The notes: generated from the letters alone by a model not told the origin. Shown: positions 55,071 to 63,579, counted from the first letter of the stretch. The stretch: DNA of 64,000 bases from Kistimonas sp964291505 (GCA_964291505.2 OZ220221.1:248001-312000); one strand, 5' to 3'. Program-made: numbers and translations.

Positions 55071-56990
55071 ATGAACCGAGTTATCTCACCTCCCTTGTCT
55101 GAAATTAACAAACTGAGACAACCACTGACTGATGGGGAAAAGATAACCCTGCAGTACCTTGATCAAAATCTACCGCCCGCATGGGAAATTTACATTCAGC
55201 CGCATCTTAATGGGCTTTGCCCTGACATCATCATATTAAATCCTTGCGTCGGTATCGTCGTCATAGAAATTAAGGACTGGAACCTTGAGGCCATGTCTTA
55301 TCAGTGGGAAGATGCATCAGGTAAAGATAGCTACAAGAAGTTACTGGCTACAGACACCCATGGAAAAACATTTCGTACTAGATCCCCTTATGAGCAGTTA
55401 ATGCATTATAAAGAGGAAATTCTTGAACTCTACATGCCAAGGTTGGGAGCCCAATTTAAAGGTCACCATAAGACTCGCTGCATCAGTACAGCTTTGATAA
55501 TGCCATTTACGCCCGATTATGAAGCGCTTAATTTCATAAAGCCCGCATTACAAAGCTGGAAAGAGTGGACCCAAGTAACTTTTTTCCCAGTTATTGGTAG
55601 CGATACCCTTTCTGCAGGAAACATCCAAAAACTCATTCATGGGATTGTCAACACAAGTGGTTCGTTCATGAATGAATCCATCGCCGAAGATTTGAGGTTA
55701 TGGCTCTATGAACCTCGATTCAAAGCAGATCAGAGAAAACCACTGCCATTGGATCCTACCCAGAAGAAGCTAGCAACGACCCGAACTAAATCTGGATTCC
55801 GTCGTATTCGGGGGGCTGCGGGCTCCGGTAAAACTATTGTTCTAGCGGCTCGTGCGGGCAATCTGATGATGGAAGGGAAATCTGTTCTAGTCATTACATA
55901 TAACATCACGCTGTGTAATTATCTTCGCGATATTGCTGCACGCCACGCCAGTGGCATACCGGCTATACAGAAGAAAATAACCTTCCTAAATTATCATTCA
56001 TGGGCCAAACGTATCTGTTTGGAAACAGACAACCGTGAGCGCTATAAGATGCTTTGGCTCAAAAAACCATTAAGATTATCGGAAGTCCTTGAATACGATA
56101 TGCCTGCTCTTGTCAGCAGTATTTATCGCAATGATCCGGATGCCCCAAAATACGATGCAATACTTGTTGATGAGGGGCAGGACTGCCTACAAACATGGTG
56201 GAGTTCATTACAGTCTGCCTTAAAGGCTGGCGGAGAGATGTTGCTTGTAGCGGATAAAACTCAAAACCTTTATGAGCGAGAGCTAGGGTGGACTGAAAAA
56301 TCAATGACAGGTGCTGGATTCAGAGGCGACTGGCTGGAAATGACCCGTAGCTACCGCCTGCCTGATGACATGATCCCAAAAATTGCAGATTTCACAGAAC
56401 GATTCATCAAACCTGAAAACAGAATCGTGCCTATCCCCGCACAAAGAGGCCTCTCTCTTCAGCCTACCTCTACACGCTGGGTGCAGGTCATCAAAGATGA
56501 AGAAGCTGAAATTGCTCAGTGCGTTGATGAAGTCCATGACTTTTATTTAAAGCATAAGAATGGCAACTCTAGAGCCTTCACTGACATTGTATTCATTTCT
56601 TGGAAACGTAAAGTCGGTATGGCAGTTGTTAAGCGACTGGGGGCGAAAGGTATAAGGGTACTGCATACCTTTGGACATACTAATAATGCCGATCTCCCTA
56701 TTGATGACGAAGAAGAATACATGGCTACCCGCCAGCAAAAATGTGCGTTTTACATGGGCCGAGAGTTAGTCAAAGCAACAACAATTCACAGCTATAAAGG
56801 CATGGAGACCAGCTGTTTGGTACTCCACATTGGCAGTGCCAAAAATGAAAGTAACATGGCCGCTATTTATGCAGCCCTTACTCGAATCAAAGCCCCAGAA
56901 GATACCCAGCATGACAGTAAGATAACGGTTATCTGCTCTGAACCAAAACTGGCGGATTATGGACAAAGCTGGATGACTACACCTGCATAA
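55071..56990 (+). CDS. NERD-nuclease / SF1 (UvrD-like) helicase fusion
   Basis: 639 residues. Residues about 15-130 form a NERD domain with a PD-(D/E)xK-like site: PDIIILN and EIKDW (near 49 and 65-68). A superfamily 1 helicase follows, with Walker A GAAGSGKT (about 248-255), Walker B DEGQD (about 366-370), MTRSYRLPDDMI, the UvrD C-terminal motif TIHSYKGMET (about 569) and ALTR (about 602). All nucleotide-hydrolysis motifs look intact. Such nuclease-helicase fusions resemble RecB-like processing enzymes and are frequent in defence islands. It is the first gene inside the tRNA-Phe flanked region and lower in GC than the mutY side. Confidence 0.88.
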   Translation: MNRVISPPLSEINKLRQPLTDGEKITLQYLDQNLPPAWEIYIQPHLNGLCPDIIILNPCVGIVVIEIKDWNLEAMSYQWEDASGKDSYKKLLATDTHGKTFRTRSPYEQLMHYKEEILELYMPRLGAQFKGHHKTRCISTALIMPFTPDYEALNFIKPALQSWKEWTQVTFFPVIGSDTLSAGNIQKLIHGIVNTSGSFMNESIAEDLRLWLYEPRFKADQRKPLPLDPTQKKLATTRTKSGFRRIRGAAGSGKTIVLAARAGNLMMEGKSVLVITYNITLCNYLRDIAARHASGIPAIQKKITFLNYHSWAKRICLETDNRERYKMLWLKKPLRLSEVLEYDMPALVSSIYRNDPDAPKYDAILVDEGQDCLQTWWSSLQSALKAGGEMLLVADKTQNLYERELGWTEKSMTGAGFRGDWLEMTRSYRLPDDMIPKIADFTERFIKPENRIVPIPAQRGLSLQPTSTRWVQVIKDEEAEIAQCVDEVHDFYLKHKNGNSRAFTDIVFISWKRKVGMAVVKRLGAKGIRVLHTFGHTNNADLPIDDEEEYMATRQQKCAFYMGRELVKATTIHSYKGMETSCLVLHIGSAKNESNMAAIYAALTRIKAPEDTQHDSKITVICSEPKLADYGQSWMTTPA

Positions 56991-57114
56991 ATTGTATTTG
57001 TGTGATTACTACAAATAACTCTATTGATAGCTGATTGCCGTGGCTAGCAATCAAACACTTTGCTGCCACCCATTTTTCTAATCTGTCTATCACACCACAA
57101 TCAGAGACTCTTTT

Positions 57115-57543
57115 ATGGAACCAACACTTACCGACCTCAAACGATTAACAAATGAATTTTTCCTGAAGCACTGGAATGCTGAAACTTTGCAGGAAGATGC
57201 GCCGGAATGGTCCGATATCTACCGATTTGAGGGCTCCTTACCCAATTACGACAGACAGGGTGTTTATGCCTTTGTCCAAGACAACATCATCGTTACCTAC
57301 ATTGGCGTAGGAGCATCCAAGGGGAATGGACGCTACGCAGGTCATGGACTCGGAAAGCGATTCCAAGCCTACTCCCGTGTAGAAAATGATAAGCATGCTC
57401 CTAAAGATCCCCGTCTAGTTGAAGCAGGGGGCATGATTACACTTGGGTTTAACCCTGCCCATGCCTATCTCGCCTATGCGCTGGAGATGTACCTTATCGG
57501 CAAGATGAATACAAAGTACAACGAGAATCGACCTACAATGTGA
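57115..57543 (+). CDS. GIY-YIG-like protein
   Basis: 142 residues. GVYAFVQDNIIVTYIGVGAS (about 52-71) matches the two-strand GIY-x9-11-YIG core, with an Arg further on (GLGKRFQAY) and a Glu in LEMYLIGKMN, then N-x-x-RP at the end, the positions of the catalytic Arg and Glu and the closing motif of GIY-YIG nucleases. The fold is therefore likely, nuclease activity possible. It follows the NERD-helicase gene by 125 bases on the same strand. Confidence 0.65.
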   Translation: MEPTLTDLKRLTNEFFLKHWNAETLQEDAPEWSDIYRFEGSLPNYDRQGVYAFVQDNIIVTYIGVGASKGNGRYAGHGLGKRFQAYSRVENDKHAPKDPRLVEAGGMITLGFNPAHAYLAYALEMYLIGKMNTKYNENRPTM

Positions 57544-57655
57544 AACAAACCCGCTGAGGTATAAGTTACCTTTACTGTCGCACTCTGGCCGTGATAAGCA
57601 GAAACGTTTGAGGGAGAGTCATTTATGACTCTCCCTCCTGTTCAGATTGCAGATA

Positions 57656-58693
57656 TCAAAGCGACAACGGCTCTACATCAGTCACAACCAGTCTCTTACG
57701 CCGGAAGCTATTCTGGATATCCACAGTCGCCCGTACTTCTACGGGGTACGTGAACGCTTCGAGTTTTTCTAGAAGGGTTTCATCAAAATCAATCATCTCC
57801 ACGTCGTAACCTCCACAATCAGTCACTGAATAGAAGGAGCTGCTGAAGGTGTTTCTGGGCTTTGCACGACAGAGTTGTGCTGTTTCGAAGGGCTCACCTG
57901 TAGCCTTCTTCGTCCCATTACCGACGGTATACCCCAGCAGAAACATTGTGTCCCTGCTGGACGAATCCAGCGTCAGCTTCTCTCGCTCTGATAACGCTTT
58001 CAGCTTGGAATTGGAGTGCTGTACTGCGTCGATGATCTCCCCTTCCAGCTCTGCGGCCTTCCGTCCCGTCAGCTGGTTATAGATCCATTCGCGCGGTGCT
58101 GTATAGAGGACAGCTTCTTTGATTTCATCTGGTGTAGCATCTCTGGGCAATTCTGAGATATCAATCTCGACCATTGACTTTCTGAGGCTGCGAACCTTCT
58201 CCTGTTTCTCACTATCAACTTCGTGCGTTACCCGGATTTCGACGTCCAGTTCCCCAAACTCCTCGATATATCCCACGACATCGGCTCGATAGCTGTCCCG
58301 TTGAACTTCAAGGGTGACTGTTGTCAGCTGGCGCAGTACGCCTTTCTCCAACTGGTGACGCTCATGGCGATTACCGATTTCATCCACCAGATAGCCATGC
58401 AGGTATATATCCGGCAGGAACAGCTTCTTTTCATTTGCCAGAACCTGTTTGGCATATCTGTGCAATGCAGTTTCCAGGCAAGACTTGTCGTCGGTTCCTT
58501 GGTGATGGGCGTAGTGGTGCTTGCGTATTTCTCCCTTTCTGGCGATAAGAGGAGCAGCGCAGGCGGGGCAAATGCACCCACATTCCAGACCACTGACGAC
58601 CTCTGAAATGTGCAGCAGTGTTCCATCTTTTTCACCGTAGCAGAGTTCAACAGTCTGTTCTGGTTTATCGACTTTGGTATTTACGTAGGTCAT
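57656..58693 (-). CDS. CoiA-like zinc-finger/nuclease protein
   Basis: 345 residues from ATG 58693, which has AGAGGA 8 bases upstream; the frame continues to 58819 without support and would overlap the divergent gene. The N-terminus has CGCICPAC (Cys 38-45), RKGEIRKHHYAHH and SCLETALHRYAKQVL: a zinc finger and His-rich block as in competence protein CoiA and related phage/ICE proteins. Next comes a PD-(D/E)xK-like stretch (FLPDIY, RADVVGYI, LDVEIRVTH) that could be a nuclease core. In Firmicutes CoiA aids transformation; in gammaproteobacterial accessory DNA such proteins are uncharacterised. Confidence 0.72.
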   Translation of the reverse strand: MTYVNTKVDKPEQTVELCYGEKDGTLLHISEVVSGLECGCICPACAAPLIARKGEIRKHHYAHHQGTDDKSCLETALHRYAKQVLANEKKLFLPDIYLHGYLVDEIGNRHERHQLEKGVLRQLTTVTLEVQRDSYRADVVGYIEEFGELDVEIRVTHEVDSEKQEKVRSLRKSMVEIDISELPRDATPDEIKEAVLYTAPREWIYNQLTGRKAAELEGEIIDAVQHSNSKLKALSEREKLTLDSSSRDTMFLLGYTVGNGTKKATGEPFETAQLCRAKPRNTFSSSFYSVTDCGGYDVEMIDFDETLLEKLEAFTYPVEVRATVDIQNSFRRKRLVVTDVEPLSL

Positions 58694-58817
58694 TACATGA
58701 TCCTCTTTTTCGTTTTCTTTATCCCAGCGTCTGCTGCTGGTGAGGCTCATGTTGCTATGGCATAGTCCCTTCAAAACACAGATAAACCCCTTTAAAAGGG
58801 GGTAACAGAGGGTTTTC

Positions 58818-59828
58818 ATGAATAAGGAAATTAGCTCTCAAGCCTTGTCTCAAGCGGCTTCGGCAGTACATGCCTACCTCAATGAAAAAAGTTTGGACAT
58901 TATCCCCCTTCACCTGTTCAAGGCGATGGCCACACTTACGGATGACTGGCTGGAAAGGGTGAAATCAAAACCAGAGGACACGTTTTTTGATAGCAACCAG
59001 CTTCTTTACTGGCTGAAAGAGCACAAACTGATATCCCCAACTGACAACCCGGACTACATCAAGGAGAAGTTCAAGGAACTTGAAAACAGACTGTCAGATG
59101 ATGCACGACTGAGGGATATTGCGATTGAGAAGGGCCTTACCCACTACGGTTTACCTGCCAAGGTTTCTGGTGGCGGACGGGGCCGGAAAACTCGTTATAG
59201 CCTAAAGGTCGTTCCGATATCCGAAAAAGAAATTGCTGCCTATCTTGACCATCAGGAAACCTACAATGTTCCTGAAGGTGGGGTGCGTTACATAGAGCAA
59301 AACCGTAACGAAAAACCTCCATTTGGAAGTAGATGGGCTCACCGTTTTGAAATGAAGGGGTGGAAAGCTGTAGGGCTTTTCCTACTGATCATGATACCCA
59401 TCTTCGACCTTGTTCTGTTTGGATTTATCCCTCTTACACTGCAGTTTTTCCCTGACTCGCTCCCCTTCGTCATAAACTATATTACAGCCAGCTCCATAAT
59501 CTGGGGTTTTGCCGCTCTCTTCCTGCTTCCCTTCTACCGACTGATGGATAAGCGAGTTGCCTTTGCTCCACAGTGGATGAACTTATCCAGCATGCGTCAC
59601 TATCTGATGGAGTACCGCCCTATCAGGGATAAGGACGGGAAAAGTTCTGGACGAAAAATTTACATGGTTCACTACAAGGCCGACTGCCCTGTTTGTGGTG
59701 GCGATGTTGTTGTAGAACGAGGCTGGTTACGCTTTCCTGGACGGTACGTCGGCAAGTGCAATGAGAACCCTGTAGAGCACGTTTACAGTTTCGATCACGT
59801 GACGCAGACCGGAAAGCCTCTTTGCTGA
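58818..59828 (+). CDS. Membrane protein with C-terminal zinc ribbon, unknown function
   Basis: 336 residues. The N-terminal 150 residues are soluble and charged, with a Gly-Arg-rich basic patch (SGGGRGRKTRYSLKVV) that looks nucleic-acid binding. Two membrane helices follow (about 184-206: GLFLLIMIPIFDLVLFGFI; about 220-243: YITASSIIWGFAALFLLPFY). The C-terminal domain has CPVCGGDV and a later GKC, consistent with a zinc ribbon. I recognise no family. It diverges from the CoiA-like gene across 124 bases, which probably hold both promoters. A membrane protein next to nuclease-type proteins is common in phage-defence operons; this remains inference. Confidence 0.6.
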   Translation: MNKEISSQALSQAASAVHAYLNEKSLDIIPLHLFKAMATLTDDWLERVKSKPEDTFFDSNQLLYWLKEHKLISPTDNPDYIKEKFKELENRLSDDARLRDIAIEKGLTHYGLPAKVSGGGRGRKTRYSLKVVPISEKEIAAYLDHQETYNVPEGGVRYIEQNRNEKPPFGSRWAHRFEMKGWKAVGLFLLIMIPIFDLVLFGFIPLTLQFFPDSLPFVINYITASSIIWGFAALFLLPFYRLMDKRVAFAPQWMNLSSMRHYLMEYRPIRDKDGKSSGRKIYMVHYKADCPVCGGDVVVERGWLRFPGRYVGKCNENPVEHVYSFDHVTQTGKPLC

Positions 59829-60009
59829 TTACACCCGTTTTATCACGGTCACTCTGCGGCCTATCCCGCACCGAAGAGGCACAATGGGCAAAAAATGGAT
59901 ATTTCACGTCCAGTCAGGGGAAACGCATTACAACATCATGGTCTTGTAACCATGCATTTGTCCCCCCCGAAAGAAAACGCAATCTAGCGCTGGGAAACGA
60001 CCATTTTTA

Positions 60010-60105
60010 GGATTGAAAATCCGCGCGTCCGTGGTTCGATTCCGCCCCTAGGCAACATATCACGAAACCCCGTTACTAATCAGCATCGGGGCTTTTTTCG
60101 TTGGA
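60010..60105 (+). repeat. Right direct repeat (attR-like): truncated, diverged tRNA-Phe plus terminator
   Basis: From GGATTGAAAATCCGC to CGTTGGA this stretch matches 54724-54821 with about six substitutions and two single-base deletions. It includes the anticodon-stem 3' part, T-arm, acceptor 3' strand and terminator, but the 5' half of the tRNA is absent and ACCA has become AACA, so it cannot make a tRNA. It marks the right edge of the region. The divergence shows the event is not recent. Confidence 0.8.
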
Positions 60106-60321
60106 GTGACATAAAAATAAACAACAAGATCGTGCAGGAAGAGAAGTGTCTCAATCAAGACGTATACAATAAAAGATGGCGCGGGAAGTCCTCAATCCAT
60201 TGAACCCTATGCCTCCATCCATAACGCAACAATATGCCGTTAAAAGTATTATCAAACACCGAAGAGATTAACCAAAACTATCGCCACCAGCGATGAGTAA
60301 TCTGCATTGATAATCTGTATT

Positions 60322-60344
60322 CACGCCCTTGCAAAAAGGGCGTG
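60322..60344 (-). terminator. Hairpin after arsJ
   Basis: CACGCCCTT (60322-60330) and AAGGGCGTG (60336-60344) form a perfect 9-bp stem with a 5-base loop, 7 bases past the arsJ stop. No T-run follows. Confidence 0.55.
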
Positions 60345-60350
60345 TAAGCA

Positions 60351-61574
60351 TTAGTCGATCACTGCCTGGTTGCGGGGCAAGCCAATGGAAATAAACGCAG
60401 CCAGTACAATAAATCCGGCTGAGACCCACAAGCAAAGCACTAGCCCAGACATCTCAAACAGCCATCCAGAGAGCACTGTTCCAAGCAGACGACCAAGGGC
60501 GTTGGCCATGTAATAGAAGCCGACATCCAGCGAAACGCCGTCTTCACGGGCATAATCGACGATCAGGAAAGAGTGCAGGGAGGAATTGATGGCAAACAGT
60601 GCACCGAAGACCATTAAACCGACGACAATAATAGTCTGGGCGTGCCATCCAGTGCTGACACCATAGGCAACCGCGGCTGTGACAAGAGCCAGTCCAGCAG
60701 CCCAGATCATGGCAGAACGACCATCATTGCTTTTGCCGGTTATCCTGGGTGCAATCCCCTGAACAAACCCGTAACCCATCACCCACAGTGCGAGAAACCC
60801 TCCCACCTCAGAGCTGTTCCAGCCGAACGTTGTGCCCAGGTAAATGGGCAGCGCAATCACAAACCAGACATCCCGGGCACCGAACAGGAATAAACGTGCG
60901 GCGGAAAGAATGTTTATCGCCCTGCTCTTAGAGAACAGTTCGGAGAACTTGGCCTTGTTTTTCGCCTTGCCAATATCCTGATCCAGCATTTTCAGACTGA
61001 GCAACAGGACGGCCAGCAGAACCACCGCCATGACCACCATGGCATACCTGAATCCCACAGTTGCAAGCAGCAATCCACCGACAAAAAAACCCAACCCTTT
61101 CAGGGCATTCTTGGAACCGGTCAGTATGGCGATCCATTGGTAAAGCTTGCCTTTGCCGCCATCTTTGACCAGCATCTTGATGGAGCTTTTTGCGCTCATC
61201 TTGTTAAGGTCTTTGGCGATACCGGACATCGCCTGTGCCGCCATCACCCAGGGTACGGACAACATCGTTGCTGGCACCGTCAGCATAGCCAGGGCAACGA
61301 TCTGCAAGCCGAGCCCTATATTCATGGTACGGTTCAAACCCAGCCGTGCACCCAGCCAACCTCCCGTCAGGTTGGTAACCACACCAAAGATCTCATAAAA
61401 CAGAAACAGGGCCGCCACTTCCAACGGACTGTAACCGAGGCTGTGGAAATACAGCACTACCAACATGCGCAGTGCACCATCGGTAATGGTGAAATTCCAG
61501 TAGTTGAAGGTAATCAGCAGATATTGACGGACTGATCGGTCCAGACCGGACAGCCTGGCTGGAATAAATGTCAT
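60351..61574 (-). CDS. arsJ: Organoarsenical efflux MFS transporter ArsJ
   Basis: 407 residues from ATG 61574; a GTG at 61595 is possible but lies at the edge of a hairpin. It exports 1-arseno-3-phosphoglycerate, made by the adjacent GAPDH, which then breaks down outside to arsenate. About 12 membrane helices; VRQYLLITFNYWNFTITDGA, YEIFGVVTNLTGGWLGARLG and LNRTMNIGLGLQIVALAML are ArsJ hallmarks. It is the last gene of the minus-strand arsR-gapdh-arsJ operon. Confidence 0.95.
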   Translation of the reverse strand: MTFIPARLSGLDRSVRQYLLITFNYWNFTITDGALRMLVVLYFHSLGYSPLEVAALFLFYEIFGVVTNLTGGWLGARLGLNRTMNIGLGLQIVALAMLTVPATMLSVPWVMAAQAMSGIAKDLNKMSAKSSIKMLVKDGGKGKLYQWIAILTGSKNALKGLGFFVGGLLLATVGFRYAMVVMAVVLLAVLLLSLKMLDQDIGKAKNKAKFSELFSKSRAINILSAARLFLFGARDVWFVIALPIYLGTTFGWNSSEVGGFLALWVMGYGFVQGIAPRITGKSNDGRSAMIWAAGLALVTAAVAYGVSTGWHAQTIIVVGLMVFGALFAINSSLHSFLIVDYAREDGVSLDVGFYYMANALGRLLGTVLSGWLFEMSGLVLCLWVSAGFIVLAAFISIGLPRNQAVID

Positions 61575-61595
61575 TGTTTCACTCTCGCTGGTCAC

Positions 61596-61618
61596 CCCGG
61601 GGCAGGAACTGCCCCGGG
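61596..61618. repeat. GC-rich intercistronic hairpin, gapdh-arsJ
   Basis: CCCGGGGCAG (61596-61605) and CTGCCCCGGG (61609-61618) form a perfect 10-bp stem with a 3-base loop in the 51 bases between gapdh and arsJ. It may limit transcription into arsJ or protect the gapdh message; no T-run is present. Confidence 0.6.
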
Positions 61619-61625
61619 CTCACAC

Positions 61626-62639
61626 TTACAGGTCAGCCTTTCCCACTTTCAGAACCAGCTCAGCGGTACGACAGGCGTAGCCCATCTCGTTGTCATACCA
61701 GGCGTAAATTTTCACCATCCGGTTATCGACCACCATGGTAGACAAGGCATCAACGATTGAGGAACGGCTGTCGCCTTTGTAATCGATGGAAACCAGCGGC
61801 TTCTCTTCATAGCCCAGAATACCTTTCAGCTCACCTTCCGCTGCTTCCTTGAGCAGGGCATTCACTTCTTCTGCGTTGGTATCCCTGGCCACATCGAAGA
61901 CCATATCGGTAATCGAGGCATTGGCCAGCGGCACCCGAATCGCATGACCATTCAGGCGACCTTCCAGGTCCGGGAAGATCTGGGTAATAGCCTTGGCCGA
62001 CCCCGTGGTAGTGGGGATCAGGCTCATGCCACAGGCGCGAGCACGACGCAGGTCTTTGTGAGGTGCATCCAGAATCGTCTGGGTATTAGTGATATCGTGA
62101 ACGGTGGTCATGGAACCACGCTCAATACCGAGTTTCTCGTGAATCACTTTGACGACAGGCGCCAGACAGTTAGTCGTGCAGGAAGCTGCAGTGACGATGG
62201 GGTGTCTGGCCGGGTCGAACAGGTGGTCATTCACGCCGACAACAATATTCTGGACCGTGTCATCCTTCACCGGTGCAGAGACCACAACCCGTTTTACACC
62301 CTGGCTCAGATACTGATCCAGGAACTGACGATCTTTGTGGACACCGGTGCACTCCAACACAACGTCACAGCCGGACCAATCTACGGCAGAAATCTCACGT
62401 TCACGGGTACAGGTAATCGTTTTGCCATCAATCTCGATGGTATTGCCTGATGCACTGACGGCGTGGGGCCAGCGACCCTGCACAGAATCAAACTCCAGCA
62501 GGTGTGCCAGGGTTGGCGCATCGCCCGCAACATCATTGATTTGCACGAATTCAAGTTCCGGCCAATCAAACGCAGCGCGCAATGCCAATCGACCAATACG
62601 GCCAAAACCATTAATACCCACTTTGATGGTACGTGACAT
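61626..62639 (-). CDS. ArsJ-associated glyceraldehyde-3-phosphate dehydrogenase
   Basis: 337 residues from ATG 62639, which has GGAG 8 bases upstream. It uses arsenate in place of phosphate to form 1-arseno-3-phosphoglycerate, the ArsJ substrate. The NAD-binding start IKVGINGFGRIGRLALRAA and the catalytic block TAASCTTNCLAPVVKVIHEK (active-site Cys) with TVHDITNTQT are intact, as is the C-terminal WYDNEMGYACRTAEL. The dedicated arsenic role rests on its position between arsR and arsJ; sequence alone would allow a housekeeping GAPDH. Confidence 0.94.
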   Translation of the reverse strand: MSRTIKVGINGFGRIGRLALRAAFDWPELEFVQINDVAGDAPTLAHLLEFDSVQGRWPHAVSASGNTIEIDGKTITCTREREISAVDWSGCDVVLECTGVHKDRQFLDQYLSQGVKRVVVSAPVKDDTVQNIVVGVNDHLFDPARHPIVTAASCTTNCLAPVVKVIHEKLGIERGSMTTVHDITNTQTILDAPHKDLRRARACGMSLIPTTTGSAKAITQIFPDLEGRLNGHAIRVPLANASITDMVFDVARDTNAEEVNALLKEAAEGELKGILGYEEKPLVSIDYKGDSRSSIVDALSTMVVDNRMVKIYAWYDNEMGYACRTAELVLKVGKADL

Positions 62640-62680
62640 GGACAATTCTCCAGACAACAGGTTGGAAAAGATACGTTGGG

Positions 62681-63013
62681 TTAGTCACATTGACAGGGCT
62701 GATCCACAAGCCGATCAATATCAGCCTGGTAGGTTTCCCTGAGACAATTCGAGGCCGCCAGCCCCTCAATCACCTTACGACACCAGCCGGGAATCGTGTC
62801 CGCAATGCGGTAATGGACCCACTGCCCCTGTCGTTCATCCCGAAACACACCCAATGTCCGCAGCTGGGCCAGGTGCCGGGAAACTTTGGGCTGTGACTCT
62901 TCCAGTGCGGCCGTCAGGTCACACACCCTTTGCGGACCGTGACGGGCAATCAGCAGCAGGCAACGCAGGCGCGTTTCATCGGCGAGCAATTTAAAAAACT
63001 GGTGTGGCTGCAT
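62681..63013 (-). CDS. arsR: ArsR-family arsenic-responsive repressor (first)
   Basis: 110 residues with a winged helix (about 5-85). RVCDLTAALEESQPKVSRHLAQLRTLGV contains the recognition helix, split here for clarity at QPKVSRHL. Cys occurs in RVCDL, GWCRK, NCLRE and the terminal CQCD, so an As(III) site can be formed by several, but not the classic CVCDL pair. It heads the arsR-gapdh-arsJ operon and diverges from a second arsR. A near-palindrome just upstream is its likely operator. Confidence 0.88.
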   Translation of the reverse strand: MQPHQFFKLLADETRLRCLLLIARHGPQRVCDLTAALEESQPKVSRHLAQLRTLGVFRDERQGQWVHYRIADTIPGWCRKVIEGLAASNCLRETYQADIDRLVDQPCQCD

Positions 63014-63022
63014 AATAAATAA

Positions 63023-63048
63023 ATATGAATATACGAAATTCCATATAT
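63023..63048. promoter_or_regulatory. Candidate ArsR operator between divergent arsR genes
   Basis: ATATGAAT (63023-63030) faces ATTCCATAT (63038-63046) across seven bases, an imperfect inverted repeat in AT-rich DNA 10 bases before the first arsR start. It shares the core ATACGAAAT / ATTTCGTAT with the site at 63541-63566. Confidence 0.45.
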
Positions 63049-63173
63049 GCTGAAATTAAATGCCCAGCCTGTCAATGCGTTAAACCCTTATATGCTGTCG
63101 ATGACGTTTAATTCGACGTATTGCCTTGTCTGGGTGACAGGTGTATCGTTCATCGCCTAAATACGATGATGGA

Positions 63174-63497
63174 ATGGCAATGGCTGAGTGTTTGAAAAGC
63201 CTGAATGACCTCGAATTCAATGAAGCCGAAGAGTTAGAGCTGGCAGCATTGGCCAAGGCGCTTGGGCATCCGGCGCGGGTGAGGCTGATCAAGATTCTGG
63301 CGGCCGGTGTTTGCCTCGGATCTGATCTCGTTGACCAGTTGGATCTGGCTCAATCGACAGTCTCAGAACATCTGCGCGTATTGCGTCAGGCTGGCCTGGT
63401 CCATGCGGAGGTTCAACATCCCCGCACCTGTTTCAGTCTCCGTCCAGAGGCTCTGGTACGGCTCCAGCAGCTGCTGAGTGACATGAATGTCAGATAA
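63174..63497 (+). CDS. ArsR-family repressor (second), upstream of acr3
   Basis: About 107 residues from ATG 63174; ATG 63180 and an upstream GTG (63141) are alternatives. Winged helix with ALGHPARVRLIKILAAGVCLG and LDLAQSTVSEHLRVLRQAGLV. A single Cys (GVCLG) sits where the As(III)-binding Cys pair lies in classic ArsR, and another in PRTCFSL, so the inducer site is of a different type from the first ArsR. It precedes acr3 by 82 bases and probably controls it. Confidence 0.85.
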   Translation: MAMAECLKSLNDLEFNEAEELELAALAKALGHPARVRLIKILAAGVCLGSDLVDQLDLAQSTVSEHLRVLRQAGLVHAEVQHPRTCFSLRPEALVRLQQLLSDMNVR

Positions 63498-63540
63498 GTA
63501 ATGTATGCCCGGTTTTTCCAGGCTTTAATGAAATAATTAA

Positions 63541-63566
63541 TCGTATTTCGTCGATATTCGATATAT
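63541..63566 (+). promoter_or_regulatory. Candidate ArsR operator before acr3
   Basis: Repeated half-sites TCGTATTTCG, TCGATATTCG and ATATAT lie directly before the acr3 ribosome site (AGGAG at 63567-63571). The ATTTCG/ATATTCG units resemble the site at 63023-63048. Confidence 0.4.
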
Positions 63567-63579
63567 AGGAGTCAGTATT

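Larger units (their letters stand above)
59829..60350. other. Island right edge and arsenic-locus 3' flank
   Basis: About 520 bases without a gene. 59829-60009 shows nothing recognisable. 60010-60105 is the right direct repeat with a tRNA-Phe 3' half and terminator. 60322-60344 is a hairpin ending the arsJ operon. No integrase, excisionase or toxin gene is visible. Confidence 0.6.

Noticed and set aside
54779..60100. Prophage or plasmid integration with phage genes
   Set aside because: No integrase, capsid, replication or partition gene is present between the repeats.
60010..60105. A third functional tRNA-Phe
   Set aside because: Only the 3' half is present, with substitutions in the T-arm and the CCA end, so no cloverleaf can form.
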